Shown: piece by piece, positions 25,076 to 32,643 of the stretch
How the letters are laid out: every line of letters starts with the position of its first letter
How positions within the stretch are numbered: the first letter of the stretch is position 1
Source of the DNA: Pseudosporangium ferrugineum
GTDB lineage: Bacteria > Actinomycetota > Actinomycetes > Mycobacteriales > Micromonosporaceae
Assembly (NCBI RefSeq): GCF_003002065.1
Contig: NZ_PVZG01000016.1
Span: 62,001-126,000, forward strand
DNA: 64,000 bases
Reading direction: 5' to 3'
Notes under the pieces: generated by a model
The model's input: only the letters and a program-made list of their open reading frames with translations
The model's database searches: none
Told to the model about the DNA's origin: nothing
Program-made: the position numbers and the translations under genes

Positions 25076-25288
25076 GCGACGGCGGGTGGAGCGCCGGCTC
25101 GCGCCGGTTCGGCGCGTCGAAAGCACGGGAGAAAACTCGCACTTGGGAACTGCGCCGACCGTACTGTAACCACGGATTTGCGGGGTTGTAGGGGAAATGG
25201 ACTTTTCGGTCGGATAGCCCCCTCGGCGCGGTTTTGTGCCGACTCGGCTCGCGAGTGATCATCTTTTCGTCCGACCGCCGGCCGCCGG
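25076..25288. other. Promoter and leader region between riboswitch and TfoX-like gene
   Basis: No gene is supported here. This is one of the more AT-rich stretches of the window. On the minus strand, TACAGT/TACGGT boxes near 25150-25160 could be the -10 of the riboswitch mRNA. The plus-strand promoter for the gene at 25301 lies at the right end. Confidence 0.35.
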
Positions 25289-25294
25289 TACGGT
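25289..25294 (+). promoter_or_regulatory. -10 element of a leaderless promoter (TfoX-like gene)
   Basis: TACGGT ends 6 nt before ATG 25301. Confidence 0.45.
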
Positions 25295-25300
25295 CGGCCC

Positions 25301-25627
25301 ATGGCGTACGACGAAACGCTCGCGGCACGGGTACGCGACCTGCTGGCGCCCCTCCCCGGGGCGTGCGACAAGCGGATGTTCGGCGGCCTCGGCTTCCTGA
25401 CCGACGGGCACCTGACCGTCGCGCTGAACCACGACGACCTGATGGTCCGCGTCGGGCCGGACGCCACCGCGGAGGCCCTCACCCGACCCGGCGCCCGGCC
25501 GTGCACGATGGGCGCCCGCACGATGCGCGGCTGGGTGCTCGTCGACGGCGAGGTGCTGGACGACGACGTGCTGGCCGGGTGGATAGAGCGGGCGCGCGCG
25601 TTCGTGTCGACCCTGCCGCCGAAGTGA
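25301..25627 (+). CDS. TfoX/Sxy N-terminal domain protein
   Basis: 108 aa. The segment KRMFGGLGFLTDGHLTVALNHDDLMVRVGPD is the classic TfoX_N core, and PCTMGARTMRGWVLVDGE is the second half. In proteobacteria TfoX/Sxy controls competence; the short actinobacterial versions are uncharacterised and lack the C-terminal domain. The gene is leaderless (TACGGT 6 nt upstream). Its stop overlaps the GTG of the GH16 gene (GTGA), so the two are translationally coupled, an odd pairing of a cytosolic and a secreted protein. Confidence 0.85.
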   Translation: MAYDETLAARVRDLLAPLPGACDKRMFGGLGFLTDGHLTVALNHDDLMVRVGPDATAEALTRPGARPCTMGARTMRGWVLVDGEVLDDDVLAGWIERARAFVSTLPPK

Positions 25628-26448
25628 CCCGCCCGGCGCCACGATTCGGGCTCGCGGCGGCGGTGCTGGCCCTGACCGCCACCACGCTGGGACCTCCGGC
25701 CCCCGTCTCGGCCCCCACCCCGGCTCCGCAGGAACCGGGGTGGCGGCTCGTCTGGCACGACGAGTTCGACGGCTCCGCGGTCGACCGGGCCCGGTGGAAC
25801 GTGCGCGACGGCGAGGGCCGCGACATCGACCTCGGCTGCAATGTGGACAGTCCGGACAACGTCCTCGTCGGCGGCGGCACCCTCACCCTGCGCGCCCTGC
25901 GCCGGGAGGTGGCCTGCGGCTCGCAGACCCGGCAGTACACGCAGGCGTACCTGGACACGATCGGCAAGGCGTCGTGGACGTACGGGCGCTTCGAGATCCG
26001 GGCCCGGTCGCCCGGAGCGCCGGCCACCTCCCAGGGCCTGTGGCCGGCGTTCTGGCTGCGCCCCGACGACGGCGGCAACGGCGAGATCGACGTGATCGAG
26101 CTGCCCGGCGGCGCCCGGTGGTACGACCGGTTCACCGCCGCGATCTTCTGGGACTACAGCCCGGTCAAGCAGGACACCAGGATCGCGCTGCCGGGCGGCG
26201 GGCACCCCGGCGACGGCTTCCACACGTACGTCACCGAGTGGGACGCGACGTCGCTGCGGTGGTACGCCGACGGACAACTCGTCTGGACCCGGGACCGCGG
26301 CACCACCCCGTGGTACGGCGACGCGTTCGGCAAGCCGTACAACCTGCGGCTGAACTTCCAGGTCGGCGGCTGGCTGGGGGCGCCCGGCGCGGCGACCCGG
26401 TTTCCCGCGGACTTCGTCGTCGACCACGTACGGGTGTACCAGCGGTGA
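25624..26448 (+). CDS. Secreted GH16 beta-glucanase
   Basis: 274 aa. A signal peptide covers residues 1-30 (RFGLAAAVLALTATTLGPPAPVSA). The GH16 fold begins WRLVWHDEFDG. The catalytic motif GEIDVIE has the nucleophile and acid/base Glu at 154 and 159 and the assisting Asp at 156. Conserved FEIRARSP, LWPAFWL, YVTEWDATSLRWYADG and FVVDHVRVYQR are all present. The EIDVIE form without the extra bulge residue resembles bacterial lichenase- or laminarinase-type enzymes. GTG 25624 overlaps the TfoX stop. Adjacent to the EPS locus, it may trim matrix glucan or feed on exogenous beta-glucan. Confidence 0.88.
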   Translation: MTRPAPRFGLAAAVLALTATTLGPPAPVSAPTPAPQEPGWRLVWHDEFDGSAVDRARWNVRDGEGRDIDLGCNVDSPDNVLVGGGTLTLRALRREVACGSQTRQYTQAYLDTIGKASWTYGRFEIRARSPGAPATSQGLWPAFWLRPDDGGNGEIDVIELPGGARWYDRFTAAIFWDYSPVKQDTRIALPGGGHPGDGFHTYVTEWDATSLRWYADGQLVWTRDRGTTPWYGDAFGKPYNLRLNFQVGGWLGAPGAATRFPADFVVDHVRVYQR

Positions 26449-26479
26449 GCGCAGGTGGCCGCGGCGATGGACGTTCACC

Positions 26480-26485
26480 TATCGT
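26480..26485 (+). promoter_or_regulatory. -10 element of a leaderless promoter
   Basis: TATCGT ends 7 nt before GTG 26493. A later CTAGGA is too close to the start to serve. Confidence 0.45.
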
Positions 26486-26492
26486 CTAGGAC

Positions 26493-27734
26493 GTGCTGAA
26501 CGAGTCGACGCGGGTGTCCGTACCCGGGCAGCGAGCCCCGTCCGACCCGCTCGCCGCCACCGGCGACCCCCGGCAGCGGCAGGACGGCCTCGGCTGGGTG
26601 ACCCGGGCGCTCTTCGACGACCCCGGCGTGACCCTCACGATCGGCGACGACCCTGCCGCCGCGGCCCGGTGGGCGGTCATCCCGTCCCTCGCCGACGCGC
26701 GCTTCCTGCTCCCCCTGGCCTCCCGCCGGGTCACCGCCGCGTCGCTGCTGGCGTACAACGCGCTGCGCCCGCCGAAGGTCCGCGCCGGCCGGGCCGCGGT
26801 CGGCTCGCTCGCCCGCGCCGGCCTGCTGGGGCTGACCCGGGCGCCGATCCTCTCGGCACGCACCCGCGGGCCCGGCGACCTGCTCGCCTCGTTCCTGGCC
26901 GACCGGCTCGGCGTGCCCCGGCTGCACGCCGCGATCGGCATCCGCCCGCCGGACCCGCACCACAAGCCGACGCTCCAGCTCTTCGACGACCGCGGCCGCC
27001 CCCGCGGGTACGCGAAGATCGGCTGGAACGACGGCACCCGGGCGATGGTCCGCGCCGAGGCCGCCACGCTGGGCGAGCTGCCCTCCGGCGGCGGCTTCCC
27101 GCCCGCGCCGCGGCTGATCCTGCACACCCGCTGGCGCGGCCGGGAGGTGGCCGTCATCGAGCCGATGCCGCGCACCGTGCGGCGCATCCGGCGCCCGGAC
27201 CGTCCCCGCGTCGAGGCCATGCTGGCGGTCGCGCGCCGCGGCGGACCGGCCACCGGGCCCCGGCCCGTCGCCGACCTGGTGGAGACGTGGCGGCGCCGGG
27301 CGGAGGGCGCCGATCCGCGCATCCACGCCTTCATCGACGCCCTGGCCACCGGCCCGGAGCTGGAGTTCGGCGACTGGCACGGGGACTGGGTGCCGTGGAA
27401 CATGGCCCGGCACCGGGGGCGGCTGCTGGTGTGGGACTGGGAGAACCGGTCCACCGGCGTACCGGTCGGCTTCGACCTGGCCCATCAGGCGTTCCAGACC
27501 GCCCTGTCCACGCGCGGGCGGCCCGCCGCCGACTGCGCGGCCGCGGTGGACGAGGCGCTGCGGGCGTACGGGCCGGAGCTGGGCCTGGACCCGCCGCGGC
27601 AGCGGTTCGTGGCCGACGGCTACCTGGTGGAGCTGTGGCTGCGCACGTACGAGCTGTCCGGCGGCGGCGCGGGCTGGAACCCGAAGCTGCACCCGGCGCT
27701 GCTCGACGTGCTGGCCACCCGCCTGCCGCGATGA
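26493..27734 (+). CDS. Aminoglycoside phosphotransferase (APH)-fold protein
   Basis: 413 aa. The C-terminal half has the Brenner motif in GDWHGDWVPWNMARHRGRLLVWDWENR (near residues 292-318), with catalytic Asp, Asn and the metal-binding Asp of the APH family, followed by VGFDLAHQAFQ. The N-terminal half is less conserved, but YAKIGWN supplies a candidate nucleotide-binding Lys. The location beside exopolysaccharide genes suggests a sugar or polyol kinase, or a role in capsule assembly, rather than drug resistance. It is convergent with the EPS operon. GTG 26493 fits a leaderless promoter, and the stop overlaps the next start (ATGA). Confidence 0.7.
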   Translation: MLNESTRVSVPGQRAPSDPLAATGDPRQRQDGLGWVTRALFDDPGVTLTIGDDPAAAARWAVIPSLADARFLLPLASRRVTAASLLAYNALRPPKVRAGRAAVGSLARAGLLGLTRAPILSARTRGPGDLLASFLADRLGVPRLHAAIGIRPPDPHHKPTLQLFDDRGRPRGYAKIGWNDGTRAMVRAEAATLGELPSGGGFPPAPRLILHTRWRGREVAVIEPMPRTVRRIRRPDRPRVEAMLAVARRGGPATGPRPVADLVETWRRRAEGADPRIHAFIDALATGPELEFGDWHGDWVPWNMARHRGRLLVWDWENRSTGVPVGFDLAHQAFQTALSTRGRPAADCAAAVDEALRAYGPELGLDPPRQRFVADGYLVELWLRTYELSGGGAGWNPKLHPALLDVLATRLPR

Positions 27735-28048
27735 GGACGCCCGCGCTCGCCGCCGTCGAACGGTGGTATCGCGAGCGGATAGCGGGCCTGCTCAACTCCG
27801 GCGACGCGGTCGCGGCGCGGGTGCGGGCCAGCGCCCTCGCCGTGCTCTCCTCCGGGGGCAGGCTGACCACGGTGCAACGGTCGATGCTGACGTCGGCGAT
27901 CGAGGAGCTGGAGCGGCGGCCCTGGGGCACCTATCCGCACAGCGCGGAGATGCTGCACCTCGCGCGGCTGGTCGCCGCCGCGGCTCAGGACCAGTCGAAG
28001 GTCATGCCCAGCCGGTCGGCGAGCGCCGCGTTGTACGGCCGGAAGTAG
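27731..28048 (+). CDS. Small hypothetical protein coupled to the APH-like gene
   Basis: 105 aa. ATG 27731 overlaps the preceding stop (ATGA). The first 80 residues look like a real soluble protein: AAVERWYRERIAGLLNSGDAVAARVRASALAV, then TVQRSMLTSAIEELERRPWG, probably helical. The final 21 residues are antisense to the end of the sulfotransferase gene and are probably functionally neutral. I do not recognise the family. Confidence 0.5.
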   Translation: MRTPALAAVERWYRERIAGLLNSGDAVAARVRASALAVLSSGGRLTTVQRSMLTSAIEELERRPWGTYPHSAEMLHLARLVAAAAQDQSKVMPSRSASAALYGRK

Positions 28049-28872
28049 GCGGCCAGCTCGCCGCGCACGGCGTCGTCCATCCCCCGGCTGGGGCGGTCGT
28101 TGAAGACGTCGTACGCGGGCAGCTCGTACGCCGGCAGCCCGATGAACTCCAGGACGCGCGCGTACGTGGCGGCGGGCTCCCGGTAGAACGTCTCGCTGGC
28201 GACGAAGAGCAGCTGGGAGCGGTCGAAGCGGTCCAGCCACGGCTCCAGGTGTTCCAGGTAGCGCCCGCGCGCCCGGTACGTGTACCAGTCGTACGGCCGG
28301 GAGAAATAGCTCGGATCGGCCAGCAGCCGGTCCCGCTCCCCCGCCGTACGCTCCTGTTCGGCGGCCAGGGCGTCCGCGAAGTCCAGCGGCTCCACGCCCT
28401 CGCCCCGGCGCTCCTTCCAGTGCGAGTACGCCCGCTCGACCGGGTCCCGCAGCAGCACGATCATCCGCGCGTCCGGCATCAGCTCCGCCACCCGCCCGGC
28501 GGTCGGAGGATGGAACATGTAGAGCGGCGCGGCCTCGCCCACTTTGGACGGTCCGCCGTGCCGGCGCTCCAGCGCGTCCCGCTGCCGCCGCGTCGGGAAG
28601 TGCGACCGGTACCAAGCCTCGCCCCGGTGCCAGTTCTCCTCGAAGTAGTGCGACGTCTTGGTGTTCCACGCCGGGAAGAGCCGCGGCACGAGCGGATGCT
28701 GGATCAGGTACCGCCACAGCGAGGTGGTGCCGCCGCGCTTGGTGCCGATGACGAGGAAGTCCGGCAGCGGGCGGCGGTCGCTGGTGCGCTCGCCGTACCG
28801 GACCAGCAGCTCGCGGAGCTGCTCCCGGGCGCCGCGCGGCGCGGCACCCTTGATCAGGTCCTTGACGCTCAC
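27985..28872 (-). CDS. Sulfotransferase (PAPS-dependent) of the EPS locus
   Basis: 295 aa, starting at GTG 28872 and overlapping the flippase stop. The 5'-phosphosulfate loop is FLVIGTKRGGTTSLWRYL (near residues 39-56). The 3'-phosphate-binding segment is VLLRDPVERAYSHW (near 138-151). HPLVPRLFPAWNTKTSHYFEENW and the Tyr-rich YDWYTYRARGRYLEHLEPW are typical of the Sulfotransfer_1 type. It would transfer sulfate from PAPS to a hydroxyl of a sugar or lipid. As the last gene of the leftward EPS cluster, its probable acceptor is the exopolysaccharide or a repeat-unit intermediate. Cytosolic. Confidence 0.87.
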   Translation of the reverse strand: MSVKDLIKGAAPRGAREQLRELLVRYGERTSDRRPLPDFLVIGTKRGGTTSLWRYLIQHPLVPRLFPAWNTKTSHYFEENWHRGEAWYRSHFPTRRQRDALERRHGGPSKVGEAAPLYMFHPPTAGRVAELMPDARMIVLLRDPVERAYSHWKERRGEGVEPLDFADALAAEQERTAGERDRLLADPSYFSRPYDWYTYRARGRYLEHLEPWLDRFDRSQLLFVASETFYREPAATYARVLEFIGLPAYELPAYDVFNDRPSRGMDDAVRGELAAYFRPYNAALADRLGMTFDWS

Positions 28873-30365
28873 GCGGGCTTCTCCTTGGGGTTGAGACGGG
28901 CCAGGGCCCGCCGGACGCGGCGGTCGGCGAGCAGGGCGAGGGCGCCGGCGGCGAGCAGGGCCAGGGCGATCGCGAGGCCCGGCAGGCCGCGGCCGGCGAT
29001 CAGCGTGCCGGTCAGGGCGGCGGCGCCGGTCGCGGCCGAGACCGCGAGGGCGCAGACCGCGACGGTACGCCCGAAGAGCGGCTCACCCAGCGCCCGCCGG
29101 GCCAGCACCGCCGCCAGCGCGTTCTCCGTCACGATCCCCGCCGCCCAGGCCACCGCCGCACCGAGGGCGCCGTGCGCGGGCACCAGCACCAGGCACAGCA
29201 CGACGTTGAGGGCGAGCCCGGCGACGGTGGCCGCCAGATGCCCCCGGCTGTTGCCGCTCATCAGCAGCACCGTCTGCACCAGCCCCACGCCGACGTTGAC
29301 CAGCATGGCCACCGCCAGGACGGCCAGGGGCGCGGCACCGGCCCGGAACTCCCGGCCGAACAGGGCCAGGAACGCCGGGGCGAAGGCGGCCAGGATCAGG
29401 TACGCCGGCCAGGACAGCAGGACGATCGCCAGGCTCGTACGCCGGTAGACCCGCGCCGCCTCCCCGCGCCGCCCGTCGCCGAGCAGCCGGGAGAGTTGCG
29501 GGGCGACGGCGACCCGCAGCCCCTGCATGACGAGCAGGCCGGCGAGGGCGTACCGGCCGACGGCGGCGAAGACCCCGGCCTCGGCCTGGGTGGCCAGCGC
29601 GCCGGTCAGCAGCACGCCGACCCACATGCTGCTCGCGTCGATGGCGACCGACGCGGCGCGGGGCAGCGCGAAGCCCCAGAACCACGGCCAGTCGGCGGGC
29701 TCGGGGCGCAGCGACGCCCCGGCCCCGATGCCCAGCGGCGCGACGACCAGCGCCGCCGCGATGAGCAGCGCGGCGCCGACCGGCAGCAGCCAGCCGCCGA
29801 AGCCGAGCAGCACTCCCCCGCCGGCCAGCACCGCGGCGATCATCAGCGCCGGCCGGGCGATCGGCACGAGCAGGAACTGCACCGCCACGTACGCCGACAC
29901 AGGCCGGGTCGCGCGCACCGCCGCGAGCAGGATCGTCGCGGCGACGATCACCGGTACGCCCGCGAACGCCAGCCGGACCAGCGCGGTGCCGTCCGGGTCG
30001 TCGAGCAGCGCCCGCGACACCGGCCCGGCGGCGGCGATCCCGGCGGCCGCGACCAGCAGCGCCACGCCCAGCGGCGGCAGCACGGCCAGCGGCAGCAGCC
30101 GGGCCGCGCCGCCGCCGGGACCCCGCTGCCGCCGGGGCACCGCCCACATCAGCCCGGTGTCGGCGCCCAAGCAGCAGACCGCGCCGGCGATGGTGACCAG
30201 CCCGATCACAGCGAACAGGGCGCCGGAGCCGTCCGCGCCGAACGTGCGCACGATGGCGGTGGTGAGCACGAAGCCGAAGACGCCGTTGACCGCGGCGCCG
30301 GCCAGCCCGACCGCGCCGCTGCGGGTGCTGCGCCGCACCTCGTCCCGGTCCGCGACCGCGGTCAT
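28869..30365 (-). CDS. Polysaccharide flippase (Wzx/MurJ-like, MOP superfamily)
   Basis: 498 aa from ATG 30365, overlapping the polymerase stop (ATGA). About 12-14 membrane helices run throughout; clear ones are GAVGLAGAAVNGVFGFVLTTAIVRTFG at the N-terminus and LAATVAGLALNVVLCLVLVPAHGALGAAVAWAAG near residues 395-430. That second segment is the family's most conserved helix pair. It should translocate lipid-linked oligosaccharide repeat units to the outer face. It lies between polymerase and sulfotransferase in a run of overlapping genes. Confidence 0.85.
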   Translation of the reverse strand: MTAVADRDEVRRSTRSGAVGLAGAAVNGVFGFVLTTAIVRTFGADGSGALFAVIGLVTIAGAVCCLGADTGLMWAVPRRQRGPGGGAARLLPLAVLPPLGVALLVAAAGIAAAGPVSRALLDDPDGTALVRLAFAGVPVIVAATILLAAVRATRPVSAYVAVQFLLVPIARPALMIAAVLAGGGVLLGFGGWLLPVGAALLIAAALVVAPLGIGAGASLRPEPADWPWFWGFALPRAASVAIDASSMWVGVLLTGALATQAEAGVFAAVGRYALAGLLVMQGLRVAVAPQLSRLLGDGRRGEAARVYRRTSLAIVLLSWPAYLILAAFAPAFLALFGREFRAGAAPLAVLAVAMLVNVGVGLVQTVLLMSGNSRGHLAATVAGLALNVVLCLVLVPAHGALGAAVAWAAGIVTENALAAVLARRALGEPLFGRTVAVCALAVSAATGAAALTGTLIAGRGLPGLAIALALLAAGALALLADRRVRRALARLNPKEKPA

Positions 30366-31726
30366 GCCGGCTTCTCCCTCGGTTCCCGGTTGACCGGCCC
30401 GTCGACTGCGGCCAGCCCCAGGCCGACGGCGAAGAACAGCACCGACATGTTCGGATCGATGTACGCGTAGAACGGCGTCACGATCGCGGCGATGACCGGC
30501 AGCGAGCTGAGCCACAGGCCGGCCGGGGTCACGGCGGCGGCCAGCCGCCGGGCCACGAGCAGCAGGATCAGGTAGAAGCAGATGGTCGCCGGGATGCCGT
30601 GGCTGTAGAGCAGCTGCCAGATCATGCCCTGGGTGCCGAGCGGCTCGGCGGCGTGCGTGGTGTCGACCGACTTCGGCTGGCCGAACCCGAGCAGCGGCGA
30701 GTGCATGACCGCGGCCCACGTCTGCGCGTACAGGTCGAAGCGGTCGGAATTGGTGTCGGTCGTCGAGGTGCGGCGGGTGATCAGGTCCAGGACCGGGATG
30801 AACAGGGTCACCACCCAGCCGGCGAAGAGCAGGCCGCCCACCGGCAGCATCATCCGCATCCGGCCGTGCAGGGCCTCCCGGCCGAGCAGGTAGAGCACGC
30901 CCGCGCCGAGCCCGATGAACATCCCGCGGTTCAGCGTGAGGAAGGCCGGCACCACGGAGAGCGGCAGCGACACCAGCAGCACGATCCGGAGCACGCCCCG
31001 GCGCACCGAGGTCACGTACGCCAGCACGAACGGCACGAGGAAGCAGTAGGCCGTACCCCAGTTGTTGGTGTACGGGTACGGCGCCGCCGGCCGGTAGATC
31101 GGGTTGCGGCTCGACGGGTTGAACTCGGTCGCGTCCAGCCGGGCCAGGTCGGTGATGAAGCGCTCGCCCCGCACCGAGTCCGGCAGCACCATCGTCAGCG
31201 GGCTCGGCACGCTCAACTTCGGCGCGATCACGCCCAGCCAGCCCAGCGCCACCATGGCGAGCCAGAACAGCGCGAGCGGGTTCGCTATCCGGGCCCACCC
31301 CACCCGGTCCCGGGCCAGGTTGTAGACGTAGATGCCGACGATCAACGCGGTGAACAGGTGGCCCAGCCGCATCCCGAAGATCAGCAGCGAGGTGACGCGT
31401 TCCAGCCGGGTGGCGCTGATCGCGACCAGGCCCAGCAGGATCAGCCAGAGCCAGGTGCCGGTGGGCATCCGTACGTCGCCGCGGGTGGTGAGCAGGGCGA
31501 GCAGGATCACACCGAAGAAGGGCCAGACGAAGTACCAGACGCCGAGGCCCCACCAGACCGGCATGAGCCCGAACATCACGGTCAGCGGCCACACCGGGAG
31601 CTTGGCCGTGCGTACCCGCCAGGCCTTCGGGTCGAGCACCCCCGGTTCGACCGCGGCGACCGCGCGCGCCCGGGCCGGCGCGGTCGCTCGTGCGACGCGC
31701 CGGGCCCGCACGGACGTCCGGGCCAA
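30362..31726 (-). CDS. O-antigen ligase/polymerase-like membrane protein (Wzy)
   Basis: 454 aa with about ten or more membrane helices. A large extracellular loop follows a Ser/Pro-rich stretch (LPDSVRGERFITDLARLDATEF to NNWGTAYCF), as in Wzy/WaaL proteins. FLTLNRGMFIGLGAGVLYL and the late segment HSPLLGFGQPKSVDTTHAAEPLGTQGMIWQLLYSHGI contain the conserved GxG/His region. The start shown is TTG 31726, 2 bp after the GT2 stop; an in-frame GTG at 31711 is the alternative. It would polymerise the repeat units exported by the adjacent flippase. Confidence 0.8.
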   Translation of the reverse strand: MARTSVRARRVARATAPARARAVAAVEPGVLDPKAWRVRTAKLPVWPLTVMFGLMPVWWGLGVWYFVWPFFGVILLALLTTRGDVRMPTGTWLWLILLGLVAISATRLERVTSLLIFGMRLGHLFTALIVGIYVYNLARDRVGWARIANPLALFWLAMVALGWLGVIAPKLSVPSPLTMVLPDSVRGERFITDLARLDATEFNPSSRNPIYRPAAPYPYTNNWGTAYCFLVPFVLAYVTSVRRGVLRIVLLVSLPLSVVPAFLTLNRGMFIGLGAGVLYLLGREALHGRMRMMLPVGGLLFAGWVVTLFIPVLDLITRRTSTTDTNSDRFDLYAQTWAAVMHSPLLGFGQPKSVDTTHAAEPLGTQGMIWQLLYSHGIPATICFYLILLLVARRLAAAVTPAGLWLSSLPVIAAIVTPFYAYIDPNMSVLFFAVGLGLAAVDGPVNREPREKPA

Positions 31727-31728
31727 CC

Positions 31729-32643
31729 TCAGATCCCCCTGCCGCGCTTCTGAGCCATCCGCAGCACCCGCTCACCGGTCATCAGCCGCAGGATCACCGG
31801 TACGGTCACCAGCACGCGCTTCTCCCGCGGGTTGAGCCGCACCACCGCCGCCAGCTCCCGCAACGCCTCGAGGCGCCGGTTGCCCGAGGCCAGGGCGAAC
31901 GCGATCTGCCCCCGCAGCCGGGCCAGTCCGGCGCGGTCGCGGGCCAGATCGGGGTGCTTGGCGATGAGGTAGCGCTGGGCCTCGACGATGGTGGCCCACC
32001 GGCCGAAGTAGAACGAGCCGCCGTGCCAGTCCACGATGACCAGCGGCTGCCGCACGACGGCGACCGGCGTGTGCGAGGAGATCCGCAGCAGCCACTCGTA
32101 GTCCTCGCTGTAGCCGCCGGGGATGTCCTCGTCCACGTCGCCGGCCGCCTCCCACGTGGCGCGGCGGACGAGCATCGTGCTGGAGTGCACCTCCATCACC
32201 CGGTCGGCGAGAAACTCCTCGTACGTCACCAGCTCCCGCTCGAGGACCCGTTCCTTGTCGATGCCCGGGCCGCGCAGCCGCAGCCCGCAACTGACCGCGC
32301 CGATCGCCGGGTCGGCGAGCAGCTCGACCTGGCGGCTCAGCTTGGTCGGCAGCCAGAGGTCGTCGTCGTCGCAGAAGGCGAGCAGCTCGCCGGTGGCCGC
32401 GTCGGCGCCGCTGTTGCGCCCGCCGGGCAGGCCCGGCCGGCGGGTGTTGGTGATGAGCTTGAGCGACCGGTCCGGGCCGGTGGCGACGCCGAGGTCGCGG
32501 ACGTCCACGTGGTCGTAGACGACGATGCACTCGACGGCACCCGGGTAGTCCTGCTGGAGGATGCTGGTGACGGCGCGTTCGAGCAGGCCGGGGCGGTCCC
32601 GGGTGGCCACGATGACGCTGACGTCCGGGTAGCGGTCACGCAC
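31729..32643 (-). CDS. Glycosyltransferase family 2
   Basis: 304 aa. The GT-A fold starts VSVIVATRDRPGLLERAVTSIL. The nucleotide-sugar metal motif is FCDDDDLWLP (near residues 90-99). SSTMLVRRATWEAAG and the acceptor region GGYSEDYEWLLRISS carry the catalytic ED. It is an inverting transferase, likely building the EPS repeat unit. It starts at GTG 32643, overlapping the co-polymerase stop by 8 bp. The C-terminal 80 residues are helical and basic, perhaps for membrane association. Confidence 0.88.
   Translation of the reverse strand: MRDRYPDVSVIVATRDRPGLLERAVTSILQQDYPGAVECIVVYDHVDVRDLGVATGPDRSLKLITNTRRPGLPGGRNSGADAATGELLAFCDDDDLWLPTKLSRQVELLADPAIGAVSCGLRLRGPGIDKERVLERELVTYEEFLADRVMEVHSSTMLVRRATWEAAGDVDEDIPGGYSEDYEWLLRISSHTPVAVVRQPLVIVDWHGGSFYFGRWATIVEAQRYLIAKHPDLARDRAGLARLRGQIAFALASGNRRLEALRELAAVVRLNPREKRVLVTVPVILRLMTGERVLRMAQKRGRGI

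Noticed and set aside
21985..25191. A 1068-codon plus-strand frame opposite the Calx-beta gene
   Set aside because: Low-complexity, basic, antisense to a well-supported protein.
24976..26478. Upstream extension of the Calx-beta frame
   Set aside because: It is antisense to the GH16 and TfoX-like genes and crosses the riboswitch; ATG 24975 has a strong ribosome binding site and signal peptide.
26493..27734. Aminoglycoside resistance gene
   Set aside because: Only the general APH fold is recognisable, and the context is polysaccharide synthesis.
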